Shown piece after piece: positions 32,763 through 46,643 of a stretch of 64,000 nt of DNA. Position 1 is the stretch's first letter. Each line of letters begins with the position of its first letter. The notes beneath the pieces were generated by a model. That model saw only the letters and a program-made list of their open reading frames with translations. It was not told where the DNA came from and ran no database searches. The stretch is from Polychytrium aggregatum (lineage: Eukaryota; Chytridiomycota; Chytridiomycetes; Polychytriales): the NCBI RefSeq assembly GCF_025602895.1, contig NW_026516288.1, positions 124,001-188,000 of the forward strand, written 5' to 3'. The translations under genes and the position numbers were made by a program.

Positions 32763-34397
32763 ATGCCCAGCCCCATCCCGCCACCCCTTCCCCCTTCATC
32801 GGGTCGCACCTCGGTCTCATCCAAACGCTCATCGACCACCTCCCAGCGGCCCCGTATCCCATCTCCGCCCTCCACCATCGGTTCGCCGCGCAGGTCGCCC
32901 GTTCCCAGCCGACGCAGCACCACCCCTCCCTCTCCAAAGGGCGCGTCAAAGTGCTGCAACCACTACTCGGCCCGGCCTCATCCGCCGATTCCAAGTCCTC
33001 GTCTGCCTCGTTCTGCAAACCGGCTGCCTCCGTCGCCCGGCATCGCAGGCCCAAGTCGCTCGCCACCACCCATGCTTGCCGCACCGCCGCTGCTTCAGTA
33101 CCAGAGTCTGCCGTGTTTGCATTCGCTCGCCGCAACCAAACTCCCCGTCTCGACATCACTGCTACGGGCTGTTGGTGCTCGCGGCCTGCCGAGGCCCAAG
33201 CCGTCAGCACCAAGTACCCGGGAAGTGCCTTCGCGGATCCCTGTTCTGCGGAGGTCGGCTTCGGCCTCACTGAGTGTCACTCGCCGAAACTCGAATACCT
33301 CGCCACCCGCACCCAGGCACCATCACCGTGCTTGGTCAAGTCCTCTGCCGCAACCCCTGGCGAGTGCCAGCCTGGACGAGTCGCCTGCTCGTCGCTCTTC
33401 GATCCCGCGACTACGACGGTATCTCCATTCGATGAGCTGGCTGGCATCGGCCTTTAACGACACCGCCATCCCAGCCCGGAAAGTCGAGCCGGAACGCATG
33501 TCTGCTGCCCAGCCTCCAGCATCAGAGCCGCTCCCCTCGGACAAGTAAGTCGCTCTGTGTGTCCGCGCGTGCTGCCAAGACCAGGACCGGTCATGCACGG
33601 GCCTGTTGGATGCGGCCTCGACGCATGGTCGCTCATGCACCCAGCCTGTGATGCGCATCAGTCTGGCTTGCTCGTCCGTCGGGTTGCTTGCGTTGGCAAC
33701 CGTTTGGGTTGCAGACACAGCCTCTGGATGCATTTCGCGCTCGTGCGCCCATGACAGATCATTCTGTATGCTTGTGCTGCTCCCAATGGGTCTGTTCCCA
33801 ACGGGTCTGTCCCCAGTGGGTCTGTTCCCAATGGGTCTAGTTCCTATTGGTCTGCCCCATCCCCTCGATCCACTTTTAATCATCTCCTCACCGCGTGTGC
33901 TCTCTCCCTTTGGTGCTGCTCAACCCGAATCAACCGCCCTGCGCGTCCCCCTCCATCGACCCGACATACCGCCCGCCTCCCTCACGGTGACTCGACTCGG
34001 AAGCCTGACCTCTTCCTCCGGCAACGAAACCTCAAGCTCGGCCCCTCGCCCTCGCCCTGGTCTCGTCAGGTTCCTGGCGCGGATCCTGTTCCATAATGTC
34101 AGCGTCCATCTCCCAAGTTTTTCCAGGCTCATCGAGTTTGTCCGTCGCCGCACCACCGATCTGGTCCATCAAAGCCCCGCTGCCCAGGCACTGTCGAGCC
34201 TGCTCGACAGCTCGCTCTGGAGCAGCTGGTTCCTGAAGGACACTGTTTCGCTCTGGACGGTGGTCGAGAGTGCGCTGCTGGTTGTGTGGTGTCTCCATTT
34301 TGTCAAAAAGACCGGCCTCTCGCTCCCGACCGTCATCAAGTACTGGCTTTCGCGGAGCTCGTCTCGTCGATACAGGCGCCTGCTCAAGCAACGATAG
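32763..34397 (+). CDS. Hypothetical Pro/Ser/Arg-rich protein with hydrophobic C-terminal part
   Basis: I do not recognise this gene. Exon 1 (32763-33544) starts MPSPIPPPLPP and encodes about 260 residues rich in Ser, Pro and Arg, probably disordered with many phosphorylatable SP/RS sites. A GT..AG intron of 117 nt (33545-33661) keeps phase and gives a 505-residue product. Exon 2 opens with a hydrophobic stretch (SSVGLLALATVWVA) and then pentapeptide repeats of Gly-Leu-x-Pro-x. Farther on lie amphipathic helices (LVRFLARILFHNVSVHLPSF) and a likely membrane helix (VESALLVVWCLHFV) followed by a basic end (SRSSSRRYRRLLKQR). The start is uncertain, as the frame is open upstream to 32484. Confidence 0.55.
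33775..33855 (+). repeat. 15-bp in-frame repeat (Gly-Leu-x-Pro-x, five copies)
   Basis: Imperfect units of GGTCTGTTCCCAATG occur five times within exon 2 of the hypothetical membrane protein, if that exon is translated as proposed. Confidence 0.85.
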
Positions 34398-34897
34398 TCT
34401 CCCCGCCTGCCCACGCACTCGAGTACTTCCAAGATCGGGGTTAATTGCGTTTTGTTACTCCGTTGTTTTGTAAAGCTTGGTTCTGGGCCAGGTCGAAGTT
34501 CACTTTATTGTCACTGCTCACGCTCCGACTCTCTCCTTCGCCACCAACACTGCAGCCCGCTTCTCCGTCATTCGTACCGCCCTTCATCATCCGTACCGCC
34601 CAGCACCTCTCCTCACCCCCCTACCATCCTGTTCTATACTCGCTCTGCATCGCTCCACATATTTATTGGCATGTCCCATACTGCTCCAACCCAAACCGAG
34701 CAGCGATATCGATTTTGCTGCTCGCTGCTCTTTCGCGGAAGAAAGAGAGATCAAAATAAGAGAGGCGTCCGCACACCCGAGGATCCTGTTACGATTGAAC
34801 GGTGTTCGACAATGCGCTCCCATTGACTCATCATCACTTGTGTATTCGTCGTCCTGAAATGCACATTCGCCAGACATATAGACATGGTGGGACTCAC
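34398..34897. other. Convergent intergenic spacer
   Basis: 500 bp between two convergent genes. It is pyrimidine-rich on the plus strand around 34500-34650. No gene seen. Confidence 0.5.
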
Positions 34898-35614
34898 TCA
34901 TTCGACAACAATGGTCTGGTGGCCCTCGACATTGATGTAGGCACACTTGTTTCCCTTGGCGGAGAGGACCTACAGACCGGTGCATGGGGATGGTCAGTGT
35001 GTCGCATCGCAGGTACTGCTGTGGATGAAAGAGTTGTCACACGCACAGCCTTATCGGCGATAGTTGTGACAACCACAAGCACAGGGTCAGATCCAACCCA
35101 GCCGTCCGGCAGACCCACCTTCGAAATCGGATGGACAGTGACGTCAAAGATGCCTCGGCCGATGGGAACCCGCACCGGGACGCCGTTCTGGAGCTGTCGG
35201 GCCTTGAACGTGCCCGCGACCCACGATTGATTGTAGCTGTCAAAGGTCACTCGCAGCGGGAGATTGCCGGCCAGGTTGGTGGACACCTGGAGGGTCGTTT
35301 TGTCGTGCGTGTGGAGATGCTTCTGCAGTCGGGGTTGGATGTCTGGCAGCGTTGATTGAAGGCTTGGATGTTAGTGCCAGATAGCGATACCTGCTGGCAG
35401 CTATGGACAGTGGTGGAATCGTCAGAGACATCCCATAGGATCGTGACTCACACAGTCGGTTCGCCGGGGCGACACTCAGTCCCGATGAGGCCTTGATGCC
35501 AACGCCGCTGGTCCCGTGGTGGATGAGCGAGGACGAGCCGAAGCCAAAGAGCGATCCCAAAACGCTTCCGACAAAGGCCAGGAGAAGGACGGCGCCGATA
35601 GACAAAGACTTCAT
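34898..35614 (-). CDS. Small secreted protein, beta-rich, function unknown
   Basis: I do not recognise this gene. Three exons (35614-35452, 35342-35047, 34969-34898) give 176 residues with consistent phases. The N-terminus MKSLSIGAVLLLAFVGSVLGS is a clear signal peptide. The mature part has alternating hydrophobic and polar residues typical of a beta-sandwich: LPLRVTFDSYNQSWVAGTF, then VPVRVPIGRGIFDVTVHPIS, then PVLVVVTTIADKAVLSAKG, ending ECHQ-free as INVEGHQTIVVE. Only one Cys is in the mature part, unlike Cys-rich effectors. It has no GPI or membrane tail, so secretion to the medium or wall is likely (inference). Confidence 0.7.
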
Positions 35615-36664
35615 GGTTGGAGGCGAATCAAGCGCAGTGGTTATGGATGCGAAATGGATGTGAGAGACGGGGCTGATGGATGGCACTGACACTGGTACTG
35701 GAGGACAAGAACGAGCGGACTCGATGGCTCCTGAGCAGAGGGGCGTCGACTCCGCCTTTACATCTCGGCGTATCCGCTGTTGTTTGCGGCCCTTGCTTCG
35801 GTTTGGAAATGGAGTAATCCAAACATTCGCCTGCATCTGGAACATCGCCCCAGGGACAGCCTCTGCGCAGCTCGTACACTGGCTGCACATCTGGGTTGGA
35901 TGACATTCGATGCATTCCGATTGGGATGATTGGTCAAGCCAGCATCATTTGGCGGGGAGCGAGGCCAGCTCGGGAGGCAGGACCAAGGCGTTCATGGTCC
36001 GACCAGGTTACTTCATCGCTTTGCCCGACTCTCCTTCGCATGTCATTCTCGCCAGCAAGAGCCCTTTGGCATGGCGCTCCCGCCGCATACTCTTGCCCAG
36101 GGTCGGTGGTGGCGGTCGAATGTCTGCTTGGCCTCCCGGCGACTGGCTGATGTCACTCATCTACCAATCATCGCCGATAGGCAGCACTTGTCGGGGCCGC
36201 AATGACCAGATTCCTTAACACTCAGTGGAGGTGGCCCGCCGGTCCCAAGCCGGTCCCAAGCAGCACACATCCAACATTGCTGCACTTGCCGTCCCTCCTC
36301 TTGCCGAGTCCAATCGCTTCGAGCTCCATCCGCAGGTACCTTCTTCCCTCCCTCCCTCCCTCTCTCCCTCTCCTTCGCCCTCCTGCGCCAGGCACTCGCC
36401 TCATTCAGACTCGGCAGTCTCGTCCTTCACCCCGCTGTTCCCCGTCAAGTATCACGCGTCCGGTACTTGCCTCGCCGCCGCTACCGATGCAGCGGATTCG
36501 GTAGAAGACGAGAGAGCCAGACCAGAGCACGCTCAACGAAGCTGCGAGGCGATGCGTCAAGCAGCGGAGATATGCTCGCTCACCCGGGCAAGAGACCAGT
36601 CTCACCCAAGCCAGAGCCGCGACTGACTGACTCGTCCTTCTCTCACCCTCGACAACAGACAACC
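35615..36664. promoter_or_regulatory. Divergent region, secreted protein / enkurin
   Basis: 1.05 kb between two divergent start codons. A CCCT-rich run lies at about 36345-36375. I find no TATA box or gene. A flagellar-gene element could be sought here, as enkurin is expected to be expressed at zoospore formation. Confidence 0.5.
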
Positions 36665-37985
36665 ATGAGCGACTCTGGCGCTGACCGCCCCAACACCATC
36701 ATCACGACCCATCCCGTACCCCCGGATCCCTTCGAAGAATCTGTCTATGGGCTTATTCCGGTCGAGTACGAGCCGCCGCCAAAGCAGGATATGTACCGCA
36801 GCAAGTTTGCGTCGCAGGCCCGCAAGGAGTACTGGAACGGCCTCAAGGCCTCCGCATCCATGGGCCCGGCCAAGGTTGGCGTGAACGACCCCAGGGATTA
36901 TCTGAGAAAGGGCGAGCGCGAGAAGCACAATAATCCAGGTAACAGGCATGAGCGGTTCATATCATACGGAGGAAGCCTGGAAACAGGGCGAGGACGGCTC
37001 TGGGTACGCATGCGAATGTATCTCGGCACACAAGCAACAAGCTCACACATAGAATGAACCCATCGCATCCATCGCATCCATCACATCCATCACATCCATC
37101 GCATCCATCGCAGCCAAGGTCTATCAACCCGACCGCATGATCCGCAAGGCGCCCCTTCCCGACGAGGCCGGCAAGTTAGCAACCCCCACAAGCAAGAACT
37201 TTGTCGTCCAAAACGCCTTGGAAAACATCAATTCAGGTAGCAAATCCCCCCCCCCGCCTCTTGTCCTTGAATTCGAGCGAGCAACGATCTGCACATGTGG
37301 CTATCTGCATGCTGGATTACGAGACCGCTCGCCCGCGAGCACTGCCCAGTTTGCATGGTGCTCATCGCTTCGGGCATCCTCTCTTGACCATGTCCTCGTC
37401 AGACGCTAAGAAGAACCATATCACCCCACCGAGCTATAAGAGCAAAAAGGACTATGGCCGTGTGCCGAACTACTTGGTCGACCGAAAGAAGGAGCAGGAA
37501 TCCATTCGACAACGGCAGCTCGAAGAGGAGGAGCTCGAGCTGCAGAAGCAGCAGGGGCAGCAGCAACTCCACCAGTACCAGCAGGCCAACGGCGGCGGAG
37601 TCGTGCCGCTGCCCGACGAAGAGCGTCTCAAGATTCTCGAGGGCCTGAAGCTGAACTGGGAGAAACTCAACTCGGACTACCAGAAGCTTAGTCTGACGGT
37701 CGACACTGTTCCCAAGATCGCCAGGTCGGTTGTGTCGGTGGGAACTGGCTGGCATTACTTGAGGAGGGGAGCCAGGCTGTTTGATCCCGTTTGCATCCTG
37801 CATCTTCCCCGCCTGCGATCGCTGATAGTCTTGCCCCGGTCTTTCCTCCGCTTCCTGCGGGTCATTTCATTTTGGCGCACAGAAAAGTCAACATGGAGCA
37901 GCAGCTCAAGAACCTGGAGGCGCACATTGCCAAGTTTTCAAGCTCCAACATCTATGTCAACTTTGACTCGGTATACTCCCGCTGA
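36665..37985 (+). CDS. ENKUR: Enkurin (flagellar microtubule-associated protein)
   Basis: Enkurin binds doublet microtubules in motile cilia and flagella and was first described as a TRPC-channel and calmodulin-binding adaptor. Four exons (36665-36938, 37114-37236, 37403-37724, 37883-37985) give 273 residues, close to animal enkurin. Family landmarks appear in order: ESVYGLIP near the N-terminus, ASMGPAKVGVNDPRDYLRKGEREK, KKDYGRVPNYLVDRKKEQE, LPDEERLKILEGLKLNWEKLNSDYQKLSLTVDTVPKIARK, and QLKNLEAHIAKFSSSNIYV. The C-terminal enkurin domain is therefore complete. Intron 1 ends in a 10-bp repeat array directly at the acceptor. The gene implies a flagellated life stage. Confidence 0.93.
37061..37112 (+). 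repeat. 10-bp repeat CATCGCATCC at the ENKUR intron 1 acceptor
   Basis: Five copies of CATCGCATCC/CATCACATCC run into the splice acceptor at 37113 and appear to serve as its pyrimidine tract. Confidence 0.9.
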
Positions 37986-38948
37986 GCAGCGCTGAGCTCT
38001 CTTTGATCCCTCGTATCCGGACAGCGGCGACACAGGGTGTGCTCATCTGGTCTGGATAGATTGATGCTGGCTTTGCTCCCGGCTTCTGGCTGTCGGCTGA
38101 ATCCTCGGTGAATAGAGAATGCTGCTTCTGCTTTGCAGCCAAGATCCTCCCGTTGAGCCAGATGACTTTTCTGTGAAGAGCGCCATTCCCTGACATGCCA
38201 ACCGGCCGATACCGCCTTCGTTGCTGATTGTTGGCCCACTGTTGATTGTTGTTGCTGTCCTACACTGATCGTCGGCTTGCTGTCCGTCCGCTTGGATGCC
38301 GAGGAGTATCGGCGACACCGCCAGCCCCGTCCCACGGCTCTGCGGCATTCCGGGCAGACTTCCGAGGGTGCTGCTTCCCGATTGTGCCCACGGATTCCTG
38401 CCATTATTACACCGGGCGACTGATTGGCAGTCGCTGGGGGGCCGGGGCCGGGACGAGTCGGAGCGGTTCACTTTCGTATCTCGGTCGTCCCAGGGTTCAA
38501 AGACGACACACAACCCGCCGGCTGCACCCCTGTCCGCTCCTGACAGACCAACACCAGCAGCGTCCGCTCACCTTCCATCTCTGCCCCCCCCCCGGCTCAT
38601 CGAGGCCCTGGTCCGTCGCCCTGTCTCGTCCGCAGCTTCCGCATTAACCTTCGGCCCACGCCGAGCTGCATCTTCCCGTCGCTTTCCCGTCGCTTTCCGC
38701 CGCTTTCCGGTCTCCAGCCGAGCTTCCCGGAGAGAATCGCCGTTCAGCAGATATCCTCGACTGGGACGCTCCTGCTCCGAAAGCCGTTGAGCATAACAAA
38801 TCAGCACATCACGATACCGGCGCCAGTGTGACTGTTGTCATCAACATTGCTTCTTGCGGCCTCCCCCTATAACCCGGCTCCATCGCTTCCTGCGTACCCC
38901 TACTCCATCGCCTCGTCCAGTATCAACCGCAATCGGCATTCAAGACCC
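37986..38948. other. Intergenic, no gene recognised
   Basis: 963 bp between enkurin and the next plus-strand gene. The proximal 150 nt before 38949 are CT-rich. A short repeat of GTCGCTTTCC/GCCGCTTTCC lies near 38680-38710. No gene seen. Confidence 0.5.
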
Positions 38949-41103
38949 AATGGCGAGCCCAGAAAGACAAAGCCAGGTAACGCTGCTCACTGTATGTGAG
39001 CATGCCATTTCGTCGGGTGGGATGCCGCAACTAACATCGAAATGCTGTCTGTCTCGGCTGGCTTCAACAATTCTGCATTTCCGTTACTCACCGGGAAAGA
39101 CTCGTCTCATCGGGGAGGATGCAACCGAGGTGGGATCACCCCTCCTCCAGGCCGCTGCTCGCTGAGGCACCCTTGCATGTCCATTTTGCATCCATTTTGC
39201 ATGTCCAGAAAGCCCGGGATGGCTCGCCCGGTTGCGATTGACCAGGGTGCGCTGTTAGCTGGCTCGAATATGCGACGATTCTCATGTCTCGGACATTTTC
39301 TGCTGCTGTTGCTGCTATTGCTGCTGCTACTTCTGCTCACAGGAAGAAATCACCTTGTTCCTCAACGACTTGAAGCGCTCGTCGCTCTTTGCCCTGAACA
39401 CCCTTGTTCGCCGCATGCTGCAGGAGCAATCGGTTTCGAGCCCGGTCTCTGGTCGTCCATCGGTCGGGCTTCACGATCGGCCCTCGACCAGCGCATCTCC
39501 AAGAGCTAACCACCCGTCCACCTCCATGGACTACATCGCCAAACAGGCCAGCCAGGTCGAAAATACCGGCGGTCTGCTCGTCGCAGCCTTGACCCAGGGC
39601 ATGGGCGACCGGCCCAAGAGCAGCGAGGCCGACGTTGTCGCCAACGCCGGTGGCCTCGGGGTACCAATCCGGAGTGGTGTTGCCTCTCCACGCTTGACAC
39701 TATCGATCGACATCACCAAGATGCCGTCGTCGTCCGACCTCGCCAAGGACCACCATCTTGCCCTGGCTCTCGCGGCACTCTGCAACTGCATCTACCAGAT
39801 CCTCGAGTACCAAGAGTCGGTCAGCCACGAGTCGTTTCAGGTCATTGGCGACACCACTCGGCTGATTTCAGCACCCAATGCCGTGTCTGGGCCCTCACGC
39901 TCGCTAACATCGCTGATGCTGGCCGAAACGCCCGATCCGAGTCAAAACAGCCAACTCGAAGACCTTGCCCTGAGGGTCTCGAATGCACAGGCCGTCCGCC
40001 ACAAAATCGACATTTCCAGGTACCCCGCCGCCATTCAGAGCCTGTGGGAAGAAATCGACGTCCTGATGCTGCACGTCCAGAACGTGGGCCACATTCGCTC
40101 CAGCAGCGCCGAGCCACCAACCTACGAGGAGGCACTCCGGGCCTCGCAAGTCCAGGGCCCCTCGCAAGACCAGGCCTCCGTGCTTGAGACCAAGGCCACT
40201 AAAAGTTCGCGGACCCGCCCGGACGAGCTTGACAGGATCCTCAATGTCATCGATAGACTGGTGGCCGTGGCTCCTCGTCTCGTCAACCAGACCGTCTATC
40301 TCACTCCCGAGAAGGAGCGCATCATGTCGGCCGCGGCCTTGGCTGCGCTGATCGAGAAGCTGGTCAAGAACAGAGTCCATTATGACGATCAGCGCGGCGT
40401 CTTCTCGCCCACGGGCAAGGGCACCACGGCTCTGAACATCCTGATTGACCAGATCACAAAGTCTGGGCAGCGCAGAATGTCTTCGCAGCGAGCCGAGACT
40501 ACTCCAGCATTCCAACAGAAGCTTGAACTCGGCCGTCTAAGTGGCGTCGTCGAACGGCAGAGCCGCTCACGCTTTACAAACCAGGTGAATGAAGACAGCC
40601 TTGGCCGAGAGAGGGAGGTGGTGGGGGGGGGGAGCTCGCTATGAGATAGGCTGTAAAATCGGTCAGTGGTCCGACCAGTGGAACGGACTTGCAGCGAGGA
40701 CCCTGTGAAATAGCCCGCACCATCCGTGCTGACACCAGGACCCACACGGTGCCACGCTGACCGAGCTCTTTCTCATCACCACCGACAGGACTGGATTAGT
40801 CCCGAAACCAAGCTCCTGGAGGACCTCGCCAGGCTCAATGGCGACCTGGCAAAGTCCACAAAGCAAATGGAGGACCAGCGTTACGTGGTGTCCTCCAAGA
40901 AGCAAATGGAGATGTTTGTCACGAGTGTCTTTGGCAAGCTCGATCGTATGAGCGAGCGCCGAATGCAGAACCAGGATGCCGTCAGTCCCACTGATCTGAA
41001 AAGCCAGCGCTTTGACGAGCTTGACCGAATCATGGACCGCATGTCGCCGAGCCTGTCGAACCAGCGAAGTGTCCTGCGCTCTTCAAGTGTCTCCAAGACT
41101 TGA
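38949..41103 (+). CDS. DUF2408-like (UPF0662-type) fungal protein
   Basis: This is a conserved fungal protein of unknown function, assigned by layout and motif resemblance. Three exons (38949-38975, 39343-40584, 40789-41103) give 527 residues. Exon 1 is only 27 nt, coding MASPERQSQ, followed by a 367-nt intron. The helical core has LALALAALCNCIYQILEYQESV, then ELDRILNVIDRLVAVAPRLVNQ, then AAALAALIEKLVKNRVHYDDQRG, the pattern I associate with DUF2408. A Ser/Pro-rich stretch separates the halves. The C-terminal exon is strongly heptad-like (LLEDLARLNGDLAKSTKQMEDQ), suggesting a coiled coil. There are no membrane segments. Confidence 0.7.
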
Positions 41104-41790
41104 TGGGTGACTAGACGGCCACTCCGAGAATGCCAATGCATCATCTGCCTGTCCACACCTCTGGATAGCAGTATCGAATCCAGCTGCTCGCATCATCCGT
41201 ATGGGCATTCCCGCACTTGTCCCAAGCTCGGCAGGCGGCGTGAAATGCGGCAGCAACGCGGTGTGTCTCACGAGCATTCCGGAAGCAAGTTCAGACTCGG
41301 CAGCCGCATCTGTGTTGACTTATTGTGCATTTGGCCGTGTGTTTGCAGCGCTCGCAGAGCGAAACGAGTCGTTTCGCCCTTGGATCGATGCTTTCTTGGA
41401 CCATGAATACACGTACAGATCCATTTCATCGTGCGAGCGCCGTTAGTCACACGGCCAGCGGCGTATCATTGCCCACCTGCGCGCTGAATGCACACGGCTT
41501 TTCTGGAACTTGAAGCTGTCCCAAGGCAACAGCAGTCCAGCGGTATCTCGTTCTGATGTCGGTTGTGTCTGGCTCTTGCCTGGCTCTTGCCTGGGAAGGC
41601 GGCGCACGTGACGCGCCCCTCGCTCTTGCGAATCTCGTTTTGCGCTTTGCTGGCTTGAAGGGGCATCTGCCAGAATCTCACAGCGAGCAACGAGCGTCTG
41701 CCGGTCCCTCAGCACACCGCCGAGCAACAACCCACCAGACAGCAAGCTCGGACCCAGCACACACCTGTCTCCTCTGCACCGACATCAAAC
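41104..41790. other. Intergenic, SEC23 upstream region
   Basis: 687 bp with no gene. The SEC23 promoter should lie here. No TATA box is obvious. Confidence 0.5.
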
Positions 41791-46173
<4,383 letters not shown>

Positions 46174-46643
46174 GCGCCGCGGCCATACATTTGCGGCGAG
46201 CTGCATCGCCATCTGCGTGCATCCAGCTCCCTGTGTCCTCCACTTCCAGAGTCAGCGGCTCCGGCACTGCCTCAGGCTGACGAAGAGTGCCCACTGCACT
46301 TGTTCTGTTCGCCCATCCGTCCGTCCGTCCCCTTGCTGAATACAGCCTCTTTGAGCGTTCTCGCTGTATCATCTCGCTCGACCTTTGTTCGCGACGGGAG
46401 GATGTTGCCCAGTTTGTGGATGTGCATGCGGATGCCATGCGAGACGGGTGGCAGAGGCATCGAGCAGCAGATCTTGCGCTGGCGGCAAACTGCAACGGCG
46501 GCAAACTCCAACAGCGGCGAACTCCAGCGGCGGCGAACTGCAACGAGGCGAGGCCTGCCGCGCGCCAGGGTCGTCGTAAAGCTCCAGGGAAACATCGGAC
46601 GCTGACTCATGACACTCTGACTTGATCTGCTCCAACAACCGCC
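46174..46643. other. SEC23-PCH2 spacer with 16-bp repeat
   Basis: 470 bp between two plus-strand genes. From about 46489 to 46556 it holds four imperfect 16-bp units of the type GCAAACTGCAACGGCG. Otherwise nothing is recognised. Confidence 0.6.

Noticed and set aside
31997-33270. Long minus-strand frames (about 320 codons) opposite the Pro-rich gene
   Set aside because: They overlap the TrpRS start region and the Pro/Ser-rich exon, and their content mirrors the plus-strand codon bias.
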